Notes: a model not told the origin generated them from the letters alone. A DNA stretch of 64,000 nt from 66-474 sp040388785 (GCA_040388785.1 JAZKBD010000022.1:1-64000); one strand, 5' to 3'. Counted from the first letter of the stretch, positions 36,427 through 45,230 are shown. Translations and numbers: made by a program.

Positions 36427-36475
36427 CTCGCCCGCCAACGTTCGTGGAACCGAGATGCATCGCCGTATCCCATCC
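36398..36475 (+). repeat. copy B of the cytochrome-end repeat
   Basis: Covers the last codons of the diheme cytochrome and about 50 bases of its downstream flank. It aligns with 3358-3432 with small indels: shared blocks TGGGATCGGATTG, TGTAAGTAACT, GTTCG-GG and GTATCCC. This copy is the intact one, since it belongs to a complete gene. Confidence 0.6.
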
Positions 36476-36613
36476 GCATTGAGCTTGGGTGAGTGGTCGC
36501 ACCGTGCGCGCCTGCAGTTTGTAGATTTGTAGCTTCGGGCGTTCGGCGTGGACACCGCGCACGGACTTGACTCCAGCGTTGCGGAGCCGTGGCGAGCAGG
36601 GTATGTTCCGTCC

Positions 36614-37021
36614 ATGCTCCTGTCCCTGCACCGCTGCCGGCGCTCGCGTGGTCTCCGGATCATGGCTGCCTTGGCGTGCCTGATGCTGGTGCTGACCTCG
36701 GCGCCGGTCATGGCGTCAGGCGAGGTGATGCCGCTGGCCATGATGGGGCAGACGATGGCATCGCATGCATCCGGCCCGGATGCTGATGGCATGTCGATGG
36801 TGCACGCAGCAATGCGACACGGCCATGCGCCCTCGACGCCGATGGGTCACGGCGATTGCTGCCGCGGTAGCTGCCATTGCCTGTCGGCATGCAACGCGGC
36901 CCTCGCGGTACCTCGGCTCGTCGCTGTCGAGACATTCGCGCGCGCGTCGTTGCCCACCACCGCGACCGTCGATACGGTACGGGCACCCATGACACCGCCG
37001 TTGCGACCACCCATCGCCTGA
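36614..37021 (+). CDS. copL: CopL-like cysteine-rich copper leader protein
   Basis: A 135-residue small protein with a hydrophobic N-terminal segment (IMAALACLMLVLTSAPVMA), a Met/His-rich middle (MASHASGP, HAAMRHGHAPSTPMGHGD) and a cysteine cluster CCRGSCHCLSAC. This matches the CopL family, which in xanthomonads is encoded just upstream of copAB and is needed for copper-induced expression of that operon. Here it lies 113 bases before copA. The start at 36614 is preferred because it places the hydrophobic segment at the N-terminus. Copper binding through Cys, His and Met is inferred. Confidence 0.8.
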   Translation: MLLSLHRCRRSRGLRIMAALACLMLVLTSAPVMASGEVMPLAMMGQTMASHASGPDADGMSMVHAAMRHGHAPSTPMGHGDCCRGSCHCLSACNAALAVPRLVAVETFARASLPTTATVDTVRAPMTPPLRPPIA

Positions 37022-37134
37022 CTCCCGATCGCGGCGCCTGCGCCGCAATGAAGGTTCGCTCTGCAAGCCGCTGCGCTTGCCGTGAACGTATGCCAGATCG
37101 CAACCGGCGCCAACGCGCCGTTCGGGAGTTCACC

Positions 37135-38932
37135 ATGAAAGATCGTCATTCCGGCAATTCGTTGTCGTGGCCGGGCCTTTCGCGTCGCCGTTTTGTGCAG
37201 GGCGTGGCGCTGGGCGGTGCAGCTGCCGCCCTGGGCGGGTGGAGCGACCCGTTGTGGGCGCAGACCAGCACTGCGCCACAGGACGTGCTCACCGGCACCG
37301 AGTTCAACCTGGAAATCGCGTCCACGCCGGTCAACTTCACCGGCCACCCGGCCATCGCGCACACCGTCAACGGTCAGTTGCCCGGGCCGATCCTGCGCTG
37401 GCGTGAAGGTACCACGGTCACGCTGCGCGTCACCAACCGATTGCCGGTGCAAAGCTCGATCCACTGGCACGGCATCGTCGTGCCGGCGGACATGGACGGC
37501 GTGCCGGGCATCAGTTTCCCTGGCATCGCGCCGGGTGAGACTTTCGTCTACCGCTTTCCGGTCAAGCAAAGCGGCACCTACTGGTACCACTCGCATTCGC
37601 ATTTCCAGGAACAGAACGGCCCCTTCGGGCCGCTGGTAATCGAACCGACCGGCCCCGAGCGCAACCCGACCGAGCGCGACTACGTGGTGATGCTGAATGA
37701 CTGGACCGATCTCGATCCGGCGCGCATCTTCGCGATCCTCAAAAAGCAGAGCGACTATTTCAACTTCAACGAACTCACGCTACCGGATTTCCTGCGCGAC
37801 ACCTCCATGCTGGGCTTGCGCGGCGCGCTCGAAGTCCGCGCGATGTGGAACCGTATGCGCATGAGCCCGCGCGATGCAATCGACGTCAGCGGCTTCACCT
37901 ACACCTACCTGATGAACGGCGCCACGCCTACCGGCAACTGGACGGGCCCGTTCAAGCCGGGCGAGCGCGTGCGCCTGCGCTTCATCAACGGATCCGCCAA
38001 CAGCTACTTCGACGTGCGGATTCCCGGGCTGAAGATGCGGGTGATCTCTGCCGACGGCCAAGACGTGCACCCGGTGGACGTGGACGAGTTCCGGATCGCG
38101 GTCGCCGAGACCTACGACGTAATCGTGCAACCGCAGGAAGATCGCGCCTACACGATCTTCGCACAGTCGATCGACCGCAGCGGCTACGCGCGCGGCACGC
38201 TGGCGCCGCGGCCCGGCATGGAGGCCGAGGTGCCGATCATGGATGCGGTGCCGACGCTCACGATGGTGGACATGATGGGCGCGATGGCGCAGGGACATGG
38301 CATGTCCGGCATGCAAGGCATGTCGAACATGCAAGGCATGGATCACGCTTCTATGGCCGGCAGGGACATGTCGTCTATGCAAGGCAAACAGCACGGTGCC
38401 ATGCCGGGAATGGACATGTCGGGCAGCCTCGATCACGGCATGAAGAAAGCGCATCACGCCCGCACCGAATACGGCAACCCCGGCGTGGACATGCACGTGG
38501 ACTGGCCGCGCACCGATCTCGACGACCCGGGCGTCGGCCTGCGCGACAACGGCCGCCGAGTGCTGACCTATGCCGACCTGCATTCTGTGGACGGTCCATT
38601 CGATCGGCGTGAGCCTGATCGCGAGATCGAACTGCACCTGACCGGCAACATGTCGCACTTCGTGTGGTCGTTCGATGGCGTGGTCTTCTCCGACGCCCAA
38701 CCGGTCCATTTCAAGTACAACGAGCGACTGCGGATCGTGCTGGTCAACGACACGATGATGAACCACCCGATCCATCTGCACGGGATCTTCAGCGAAGCAC
38801 ACCATCAACGTTCAGCCGGCGCAGCGGGTGACCTATGCCGTCACCGCCGACAACCCCGGACGCTGGGCCTACCACTGCCATCTGCTCTACCACATGGAAG
38901 CGGGCATGTTCCGCGAGGTGGTGACGGCATGA
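37135..38932 (+). pseudogene. copA: copA multicopper oxidase, internal deletion and frameshift
   Basis: A periplasmic multicopper oxidase for copper tolerance, about 600 residues in intact relatives. A Tat signal is clear (SRRRFVQGVALGG), as are copper sites HWHG, HSHSHFQ and HPIHLHG, and a Met-rich insert (MQGM and DMSSMQG repeats). After HPIHLHGIFSE, near 38795, the frame is lost. The expected end, KHTINVQPAQRVTYAV to HCHLLYHMEAGMF, continues in another frame to a stop at 38930-38932 that overlaps the copB start as ATGA. About 11-13 codons between S/E and KHT seem missing, not a multiple of three. The unshifted frame instead runs on into copB. A true mutation or an assembly error are both possible; as written, the type 1 copper ligands are not translated. 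Confidence 0.85.
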
Positions 38933-40137
38933 ACACCCATTTCCCTCCGTACGCAAAACCACTGCGCATCGCGGCAATCGGTCTGGGCTTGATGCTGGCG
39001 CAACCGGCGTTGGCACAGCGGGACGACATGCAAGGCATGCAGATGCCGCCACCTGCGGCATCCTCCTCGGCACCCGCACCGGCTTCGTCATCCACGCAAT
39101 CCGCGCAGGGCATGGACATGTCCTCGAAGCCGACCATGCAGATGCCCGCGCATCCGGCCAATGCGAAGCAGCACCAGCACGCCGCCGCGCCTGCTTCGGC
39201 AAGTTCCACGCACGCGATGAACGGGATGGACATGTATTCAATGCAAGGCGCGCACGGCGGCCACCGAATGCCCATGCCGCCATCAAAACCGGTTGAACTT
39301 CAGCATCTGGATTTCGGCAACATGATTGGCACGCGGCCCAAACCCGGCGGGCTGGCCGAGGGCTCGCATGGCATGCAAATGCATGCCATGCAGAACATGG
39401 ACATGTCCTCAATGCAGGGCGGCAAGGCGCCGCCGGATGCGCGCAGCCCCGACTACTCTGACGGTTATCGCTACACCGACATGCCCGGCATGGCGATGTC
39501 CGATCACTCCAGGCAAGGCATGCTGCTGATCGACCAGCTCGAAGTCGCGCACGACAACAACGGCAACAACGCCGTGTTCGTCGATGGCCAATCCTGGTAC
39601 GGCGAGGATTTCAACAAGCTGTGGGTGAAAGCCGAGGGCGAATACGCGAAGGGCAAGCTCGAAGAACTGCGTACCGAGGCGCTGTGGAGCCACGCAGTCA
39701 GCAGCTATTGGAATACGCAACTTGGGGTACGTGAAGACTGGGGTGCAGGCCCGAACCGCACCTGGGCCGCGTTCGGCGTGCAGGGTCTCGCGCCGTACTG
39801 GTTCGACACGGAAGCCACGTTGTATGTAGGCCAGAACGAGCGCACTGCAGCCCGGTTCCAGTTCGAATACGAGGAACTGATCACCCAGCGTTTGGTGCTG
39901 CAGCCGAAATTCGAGGTGAACCTGTACGGCAAGAATGATCCGCAGCGCGGCACCGGATCAGGATTGTCCGACGCCGAACTGGGCTTGCGCCTGCGGTACG
40001 AATTCCGTCGCGAATTTGCGCCCTACATCGGGGTGGTCTGGCGGCAGCGTTTCGGCCGCACCGCTGACTTTGCCCGTGCACTGGGCAAACCCGCCAGCGA
40101 TCTGCAATTTGTCGCCGGCCTCCATTTCTGGTTCTGA
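38929..40137 (+). CDS. copB: CopB copper-resistance outer-membrane protein
   Basis: A 402-residue exported protein. After a signal peptide (MLAQPALAQ) comes a Met/His-rich region of about 150 residues (GMDMSSKPTMQMPAH, MNGMDMYSMQG, NMDMSSMQGG) that should bind copper, then a beta-barrel domain (LLIDQLEVAHDNNGNNA, LVLQPKFEVNLYG, FVAGLHFWF with terminal Phe). The start ATG at 38929 overlaps the original copA stop codon. It shares its DMSSMQG module with copA. CopB works with CopA in copper sequestration at the outer membrane. Confidence 0.9.
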   Translation: MNTHFPPYAKPLRIAAIGLGLMLAQPALAQRDDMQGMQMPPPAASSSAPAPASSSTQSAQGMDMSSKPTMQMPAHPANAKQHQHAAAPASASSTHAMNGMDMYSMQGAHGGHRMPMPPSKPVELQHLDFGNMIGTRPKPGGLAEGSHGMQMHAMQNMDMSSMQGGKAPPDARSPDYSDGYRYTDMPGMAMSDHSRQGMLLIDQLEVAHDNNGNNAVFVDGQSWYGEDFNKLWVKAEGEYAKGKLEELRTEALWSHAVSSYWNTQLGVREDWGAGPNRTWAAFGVQGLAPYWFDTEATLYVGQNERTAARFQFEYEELITQRLVLQPKFEVNLYGKNDPQRGTGSGLSDAELGLRLRYEFRREFAPYIGVVWRQRFGRTADFARALGKPASDLQFVAGLHFWF

Positions 40138-40152
40138 AGGGGGGAACGCTAC

Positions 40153-40785
40153 ATGAAAAGGACCACCGAGTACCTCATCGTCATTGTCGTCTTGTTGGTG
40201 GTGATCGCGATCGGCGCTGTCGCATGGGCCTGGTCGGGCCTCTACAACATCGGCGCCGACGATCATCACTGGAAAGTCTCCTATAACGCGCTGCAAACGG
40301 TGCGCGACCGCTCCATCCATGTACGCTCGAAAAACATCAAGGTTCCGAATCTGGACGACCCGCAACTGATCCTGAAAGGCGCCGGCCAATATGCCGCGAT
40401 GTGCACGGGCTGCCACCTGCGGCCGGGCAAGGAAGATTCGGAATTGCGCAAGGGCATGTATCCGCAGCCGCCCAACCTTTCGAAGGTGCACGTGGATCCG
40501 CAAGATGCATTCTGGGTGATCAAGCACGGCGTCAAGATGAGTGCGATGCCAGCATGGGGTCTCGATGGCAGCCATGACGACACAACCATCTGGAGCATGG
40601 TCGCATTCATCGAAAAGCTGCCGGGGATGACGCCTGCGCAGTACAAGGAAATCGTTGCCAAGGCGCCACCGGACGAAGACATGGATATGGATGAAACTGC
40701 CCCGAGCCCTCATTCACACGGTGAAACGCAAACAGGCGGTTCGGCGCCGATGGGGGTGCCGACGTCCGCATCCAGCGCGCATTGA
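40153..40785 (+). CDS. membrane-anchored monoheme cytochrome c
   Basis: A 210-residue protein with an N-terminal membrane helix (EYLIVIVVLLVVIAIGAVAWAW, about 6-28) and one haem site MCTGCH (C84-H88). The likely distal methionine is in KMSAMPAWG. The C-terminal tail is acidic and His/Ser-rich (PDEDMDMDETAP). Such cytochromes often follow copAB and may pass electrons to or from the copper oxidase. It starts 16 bases after copB and ends convergent with the P-type ATPase gene, 15 bases away. Confidence 0.85.
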   Translation: MKRTTEYLIVIVVLLVVIAIGAVAWAWSGLYNIGADDHHWKVSYNALQTVRDRSIHVRSKNIKVPNLDDPQLILKGAGQYAAMCTGCHLRPGKEDSELRKGMYPQPPNLSKVHVDPQDAFWVIKHGVKMSAMPAWGLDGSHDDTTIWSMVAFIEKLPGMTPAQYKEIVAKAPPDEDMDMDETAPSPHSHGETQTGGSAPMGVPTSASSAH

Positions 40786-40799
40786 AAAAAACGATGTGG

Positions 40800-42794
40800 T
40801 CAGGCAAGTTCCTGCGCCGGCCGCGTGCGTCCGGCTTCAGACTTGCGGTCGGCAACCGGAAGCAGCCGCGCCGAGTTGAGGATGAAGATCATTTCCGAGG
40901 CAACATGGATGAACGCTGCCAGCAGTGGGTTGAGCAAGCCGACCGCCGCCAGAGCGATGCCCGTCAGGTCCACTGCCACGGTGCCGATGAAATTGGCCCA
41001 GATGATGCGCCGTGTGCGTCGCGCCAGTTGCAGCGTCTGCACGAACTTCGCGAGGTCGTTGCCGAGCAACACCACATCGGCGCTTTCCCTCGCCACGTCG
41101 GTGCCCGAGCCCATCGCCACACCCACTTGCGCCTTCATCAGGGCGGGCGCGTCGTTGATGCCGTCACCCACCATCGCCACGACCGCCTTGCCGGCAGTCA
41201 GTTGCTCGACGTAAGCAAGTTTGGCGTCGGGCAACACGTCGGACACGACCGTACGAATGCCGAGCGCGTCGCCCACGGCATGGGCAACCTCATGCGTGTC
41301 GCCAGTCAGCAGGACCGTCCGTACGCCCATATCGTGCAAAGTCGCCAGCGCATCCCGGGCTTCCGCGCGCACGCTGTCGGCAACCAATGCCACGCCGGCC
41401 CAGCGGTCGCCATGGGCGAGCCAGACCTTCGCCGCACCCGGGTGGCTTGTGATCAGCCCGTCAGGCAGAGCGATGCCATGCTCGCGGAGCAGTGTGGCAT
41501 TGCCAACCAGAATTCGCTCGCCATCGACCACGGCGGAAATACCCAGCCCCGGAGCGTAGTGGAAGCTACTCGGCTCGACCGGCGCGATGCCGTGCGCGCG
41601 GGCGTAGCGAACCAGGGTTTTGCCCAGCGGATGCTCCGAGCGCAGTTCGGCCGAGGCGAACCAGCGCAACGCATTGTCGATGGCGATGCCCGGCGCGACG
41701 CTCACGGACTGCACCTCCGGCTGGCCGTAGGTGAGCGTGCCGGTCTTGTCCAGCACCACCGTGTCCACCCGACCCAGTTGTTCGAGATACAGGCCGCCCT
41801 TGATGATCGCGCCCAGTCGGGCGGCGCGGCCGATCGCGCCGAGAATGGCCAGTGGCGTGCCTGCCGCAATCCCGCACGCGCCGGCCACGATCACCACCGA
41901 GATGGTGGAGCGGATGTCGCGCGTCATCAGGTAAGTCAGCACCGCCGCGGCCAGTGCGAAATACACCAGGTAGCCGGCCATGCGGTCAGCGAGGCGTTGC
42001 ACGGGCGCGCGCGACCGTTCGGCTTGTTCCACCGCCTCGATGATCTTGCCGTAGCTGGTGTCACGGCCGATGCGCTCGGCGATGATTTCGAGCACGCCGG
42101 ACTGGTTGATGGAGCCGGCATAAACGCCGGTTCCGGCGATCTTTTCGACCGGCAGGGATTCGCCGGTGATGCGGGCCTGATCTACAAACGAGTGACCGTC
42201 GGCCACGCGGCCGTCCACCGGAATACGGCCACCGGGATTCACCAGCACGAGGTCGCCGACGGCAAGCGCTTCGCGATTCACTTCATTGATCGTGCCGCCA
42301 CGGCGCACCGAGACTTCGCACGGCAGAAAGTCCAGCAGTTCGCGAATGGCGCGCCGGCCGCGCGAAACCGTCATGCCTTCGAGCACTTCGGCCACCAGCA
42401 CGAACAGGGTGATCACCAGCGCGGTGAAGAACTCCGAGATCGCCGCGGCGGCCGCGATGGCGATGGTCATCGACAGCTCCATCGTCATCCGGCGCGCCAG
42501 GATGTTGTCCAGTGCCTCCTTGTAGATCGGCCAGCCGCCAATCAGAAGGCCAGCCATGCCGATCAGGCTGACCCGCGGCCAGGGTTCCCACCCGTGGAAC
42601 CACACCGCGATCGCAGCCAGGGCTACGGCGCCGATGCGCAAGGCCTCGACCACGCCAAATGCGTGTTCATGATCATGCGGATCGTGGCCGTGCGCACGAC
42701 CGCTGGAGGCATGTGTCTGCGTCGACACTCGGGTGGTGGCGCGCTCGTCGGATGAAAGCGACGGCCGCTTGCGATCGAGGGGAGAAGTTGGCAT
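40800..42794 (-). CDS. P1B-type heavy-metal ATPase with GAC in place of CPC
   Basis: A 664-residue metal-pumping ATPase. The N-terminus has no HMA domain but a His-rich stretch (AHGHDPHDHEHAFG). Seen in order: actuator TGES (210-213), the metal-site helix VIVAGACGIAAGTPLA (302-314), phosphorylation motif DKTGTLT (D349), SEHPLG of the P1B subfamily, and GDGINDAP of the hinge. The helix normally has CPC or SPC; here the aligned residues are Gly-Ala-Cys (305-307), so metal choice cannot be read from known signatures. It follows the RcnR-like gene by 19 bases on the same strand, so it is probably repressed by it and exports the sensed metal. Confidence 0.88.
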   Translation of the reverse strand: MPTSPLDRKRPSLSSDERATTRVSTQTHASSGRAHGHDPHDHEHAFGVVEALRIGAVALAAIAVWFHGWEPWPRVSLIGMAGLLIGGWPIYKEALDNILARRMTMELSMTIAIAAAAAISEFFTALVITLFVLVAEVLEGMTVSRGRRAIRELLDFLPCEVSVRRGGTINEVNREALAVGDLVLVNPGGRIPVDGRVADGHSFVDQARITGESLPVEKIAGTGVYAGSINQSGVLEIIAERIGRDTSYGKIIEAVEQAERSRAPVQRLADRMAGYLVYFALAAAVLTYLMTRDIRSTISVVIVAGACGIAAGTPLAILGAIGRAARLGAIIKGGLYLEQLGRVDTVVLDKTGTLTYGQPEVQSVSVAPGIAIDNALRWFASAELRSEHPLGKTLVRYARAHGIAPVEPSSFHYAPGLGISAVVDGERILVGNATLLREHGIALPDGLITSHPGAAKVWLAHGDRWAGVALVADSVRAEARDALATLHDMGVRTVLLTGDTHEVAHAVGDALGIRTVVSDVLPDAKLAYVEQLTAGKAVVAMVGDGINDAPALMKAQVGVAMGSGTDVARESADVVLLGNDLAKFVQTLQLARRTRRIIWANFIGTVAVDLTGIALAAVGLLNPLLAAFIHVASEMIFILNSARLLPVADRKSEAGRTRPAQELA

Positions 42795-42813
42795 TACGGA
42801 AAGTTTTCGAGGA

Positions 42814-43092
42814 CTACTTCAGATACGTCCGGATCACTTCAACCAGTTCCCGGGCGCCCTGATCGCGCATCGCTTGCCGCTTGATGGCCGGATTGGCCAC
42901 GTGCATCTCGATGTGGTCTTCGAGCACCTTGGCCATGAGGCCATTGACCGCTCCACGCACGGCAGCGATCTGGCGCAGGATCTCCGCGCAATCCTTGCCG
43001 CCGACCAGCGCACGCTCGATGCCTTCGATTTGGCCTTTGATCCGGCGAACCCGGCCCAGCACCTTGGTCGGATTTTTTGCGATGTGTCCCAT
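42814..43092 (-). CDS. RcnR/CsoR-family metal-sensing repressor
   Basis: A 92-residue all-helical repressor (DUF156). The residues that bind metal in RcnR are all present: H3 (MGHIAKN), C35 (KDCAEIL), H60 and H64 (LEDHIEMH). CsoR-type copper sensors use Cys-His-Cys instead, and FrmR lacks His3, so the sequence points to nickel or cobalt, though the neighbouring genes are copper-related. It is the first gene of an operon with the P1B ATPase, and its operator-like palindrome lies 36 bases upstream. Confidence 0.9.
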   Translation of the reverse strand: MGHIAKNPTKVLGRVRRIKGQIEGIERALVGGKDCAEILRQIAAVRGAVNGLMAKVLEDHIEMHVANPAIKRQAMRDQGARELVEVIRTYLK

Positions 43093-43127
43093 GGGAATGC
43101 ATTCCGGCTAATGTGTTGCGCAGATAC

Positions 43128-43146
43128 TATACCCCCATAGGGTATA
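43128..43146. promoter_or_regulatory. CsoR/RcnR-type operator
   Basis: TATACCC-CCATA-GGGTATA is an inverted repeat with an internal C-tract, the form bound by CsoR/RcnR/FrmR-family repressors. It is placed between the divergent repressor-ATPase operon and the promoter of the exchanger gene, 11 bases from the latter's -35 box, so it might affect both sides. Confidence 0.75.
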
Positions 43147-43156
43147 GCGAAGCCGG

Positions 43157-43185
43157 TTGACTTGTGGGCGCGGCAACTCTAGGCT
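43157..43185 (+). promoter_or_regulatory. sigma-70 promoter for the riboswitch-exchanger transcript
   Basis: -35 box TTGACT (43157-43162), 17-base spacer, -10 box TAGGCT (43180-43185). The expected start near 43192 would put the riboswitch at the very 5' end of the RNA. Confidence 0.6.
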
Positions 43186-43191
43186 GCGCAT

Positions 43192-43355
43192 TCCCTTGGG
43201 GAGTAGCCGCCTTCGTTTCTGGAAGGGGCCGCGTCAACACACTTGGCTTCGGTCATGGCGCGGCCGGTCGCGAGACTTGGCGAGACCAATGGTTTCGGTG
43301 CTCCCGTGGGTCGGGCCGGTGCCGATGCCATTGGCTTGCGCCCGACCCCCAAAGG
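43192..43355 (+). ncRNA. yybP-ykoY manganese riboswitch
   Basis: The two invariant loops of this riboswitch class are present: GGGGAGTAGC at 43198-43207 and GGCGAGACCA at 43279-43288, 72 bases apart, the order and sequences seen in the E. coli mntP and alx leaders. These loops form the two docked arms that hold Mn2+. Downstream GGGTCGGGC (43308-43316) pairs with GCCCGACCC (43340-43348), ending just before the AAAGG ribosome-binding site of the exchanger gene. CCTTGGGG at about 43194 is complementary to the CCCCCAAAGG that includes that site, suggesting control of translation. This class normally activates Mn2+ efflux genes. Confidence 0.85.
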
Positions 43356-43361
43356 CATCTC

Positions 43362-44372
43362 GTGACCTCACTTGCACTGACTGTCGGCCTACTGCTTGGT
43401 GCGGCCCTGGTCATCTACTGGGCCTGCGAATACTTCGTCAATGGGGTTGAGTGGGTCGGCCGCAAGTTCGCGGTGGGCCAGCAGGCCACCGGTTCCATCC
43501 TGGCGGCGTTCGGCACCGCCTTGCCCGAGAGCGCGGTCACTTTCGTCGCGGTGACCTTCGGGGCCAGCGACGCCCAGAAGGAAATAGGCGTGGGTGCAGC
43601 GCTCGGCGGACCACTCGTGCTCGCCACCATCGCTTATGCGGTCGTGGGCATCACCTTGCTGGCCAGCCGGCAGCGGTTGCCGGCTACCGCGGCGGCGCGC
43701 GACGGGTTCCGGCGGCTCAGTCGCGATCAAGGCTGGTTCCTGGTGATTTTCGCCGGGAAGGTCGCGCTTGGACTGTTGGTATTTGCCTGGAAGCCGTGGC
43801 TCGGGGTGCTGTTCCTCGCTGCCTACGCGGCGTATTTCCGGAAGGAAATGCGTGGTGATCATTCGCAGGAGGAAGAGGGTGAACTCGAACCTCTCAAGCT
43901 CGCACCGCGGCACACAACACCGCCGACGTGGGCGGCACTGGCACAGACATTGGCCGCACTGGTGGTGATCTTCGCTGCGTCGCGCTTCTTCGTGCACCAG
44001 TTGGACACCCTCGGGCCGATGCTGGGCATCCGGCCGCAATTGCTCGCGCTGCTGCTGAGCCCGGTCGCGACGGAGCTTCCGGAAACGCTGAATGCCGTGA
44101 TCTGGGTGCGCCAGAAGAAGTATCAGTTGGCGCTTGCCAACATCAGCGGCTCGATGATGATCCAGGCGACGGTGCCCACCGCGCTCGGCCTGTTCTTCAC
44201 GCCATGGCTTTTCGACGAATCCCTGATCGTGGCTGCGGGGATCACCATCGCGGCCGTGGTCGCGATGTTCCTGGCGTTTCGGCGCGGCTTCATTTCGCGC
44301 AAGCTGCTGGCCACGATGGTCTTGCTGTACTTCGCCTTCATTGCGTGGCTTGTGGTCAGGCACCTGATCTGA
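43362..44372 (+). CDS. CaCA-family cation exchanger, probable Mn2+/Ca2+ exporter
   Basis: A 336-residue inner-membrane protein with two inverted halves of about five helices. The alpha-repeat motifs of the Ca2+:cation antiporter family are GSILAAFGTALPESAVTFVAV in the first half and LLLSPVATELPETLNAVIWV in the second, each with the conserved acidic residue (TALPES, TELPET). An acidic loop (HSQEEEGELEP) joins the halves. The start is a GTG at 43362 after an AAAGG site; the longer frame upstream is the riboswitch. Placement behind a Mn2+ riboswitch makes manganese the likely exported ion, an unusual substrate for this family. Confidence 0.85.
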   Translation: MTSLALTVGLLLGAALVIYWACEYFVNGVEWVGRKFAVGQQATGSILAAFGTALPESAVTFVAVTFGASDAQKEIGVGAALGGPLVLATIAYAVVGITLLASRQRLPATAAARDGFRRLSRDQGWFLVIFAGKVALGLLVFAWKPWLGVLFLAAYAAYFRKEMRGDHSQEEEGELEPLKLAPRHTTPPTWAALAQTLAALVVIFAASRFFVHQLDTLGPMLGIRPQLLALLLSPVATELPETLNAVIWVRQKKYQLALANISGSMMIQATVPTALGLFFTPWLFDESLIVAAGITIAAVVAMFLAFRRGFISRKLLATMVLLYFAFIAWLVVRHLI

Positions 44373-44414
44373 TGCTGGTGATCCATATCGACGCTTCAAG
44401 ATTTCAGAAAAGTG

Positions 44415-45112
44415 CTACATCGGCTCCTTGATGCCCGCCTTCAACAGCCAGACGTTCACCGGGTAGCTGGTCAGGAAGCCGACCAGCATCCCGATCTGCA
44501 TCAGGAACCAGTACACCGGACCGTCCGGATGCGGATGCCCGGCCGGAAAGAACACGAACGGGATCAGCGCCATCCAGCCGAACAATCCGATTTCAAATGC
44601 GGTAAGCGAGAGCGTATCGGCTTTCAGGGCAGCGACGATGCCTTCACGCACGCCGAGTCCCCGCATCGGCGCGATCGAGAAATACTGGAAAGCGATGCCC
44701 AGCGTGAACGCCAGCACATAATCGGCGATGTATTCCGGCCAAAGTGACATTCCGGCGATCGTGAGGCCGCCGGCAAACACGATCCAGGTTCCGATGATGT
44801 CGCCCAACGTGCAGCCGGCGCCGCAATGGCTGACACCGACGCTGACCGATTGCCAGAACGGTTTGCGTTGGGAGGCGGGTTCCTCGCCGTGGCGCTTGCC
44901 TTCCTGCGTGCGTCGCTGCACAGAAAGCCTGCCGATCCGGAAATACGCCCACAGCACCAGGGACCCGCATACAGCGCTGTGATCGGCCAGACCAGATTCA
45001 TGATCCACATCTGCTGGCGATGACCGCTCAGCAGATCAAGCATGATCGCCAACGCGCAGGCGAACGCGACGCCAAGCGACACACAGGCAAGCACGGTGAG
45101 CCAAAGTGGCAT
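44415..45112 (-). pseudogene. DUF4396 membrane protein, one-base frameshift
   Basis: A small polytopic membrane protein of the DUF4396 family. The first part (MPLWLTVLACVSLGVAFACA to WPITALYAGP) is in one frame and the rest (LVLWAYFRIGRLSV to LLKAGIKEPM) in another; joining them at 44960-44962 gives the normal family order. A single missing C in the run of three on the minus strand explains it. Conserved parts include CGAGCTLGDIIGTW and YPVNVWLLKAGIKEPM. Because the defect is at a short homopolymer, a base-calling error is as likely as a real mutation. Homologues are often linked to heavy-metal genes. Confidence 0.75.
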
Positions 45113-45230
45113 GGGAATCCTTTCTGATCATCAACCATGCGGGCCATGGTGCAGCCTTAGAAACAACCGTCAGGCAGCGACTATCGTCCCGCTCGCATTG
45201 CAGAGGTTAGACTACAGATTGTGAGCGGAC

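Noticed and set aside
36427..36613. A MerR/CueR-type promoter before copL
   Set aside because: A TTGACT and a TATGTT are present, but they are 29 bases apart, too far for the 19-20 base spacing of that class.
36877..40137. A single 1086-residue CopA-CopB fusion gene
   Set aside because: The normal copA end, including HCHLLYHMEAGM and an ATGA overlap with the copB start, is present in another frame, so the long frame results from a deletion.
40782..42755. A 657-codon plus-strand frame opposite the P1B ATPase
   Set aside because: A shadow frame of a GC-rich gene; the minus strand has all the ATPase motifs.
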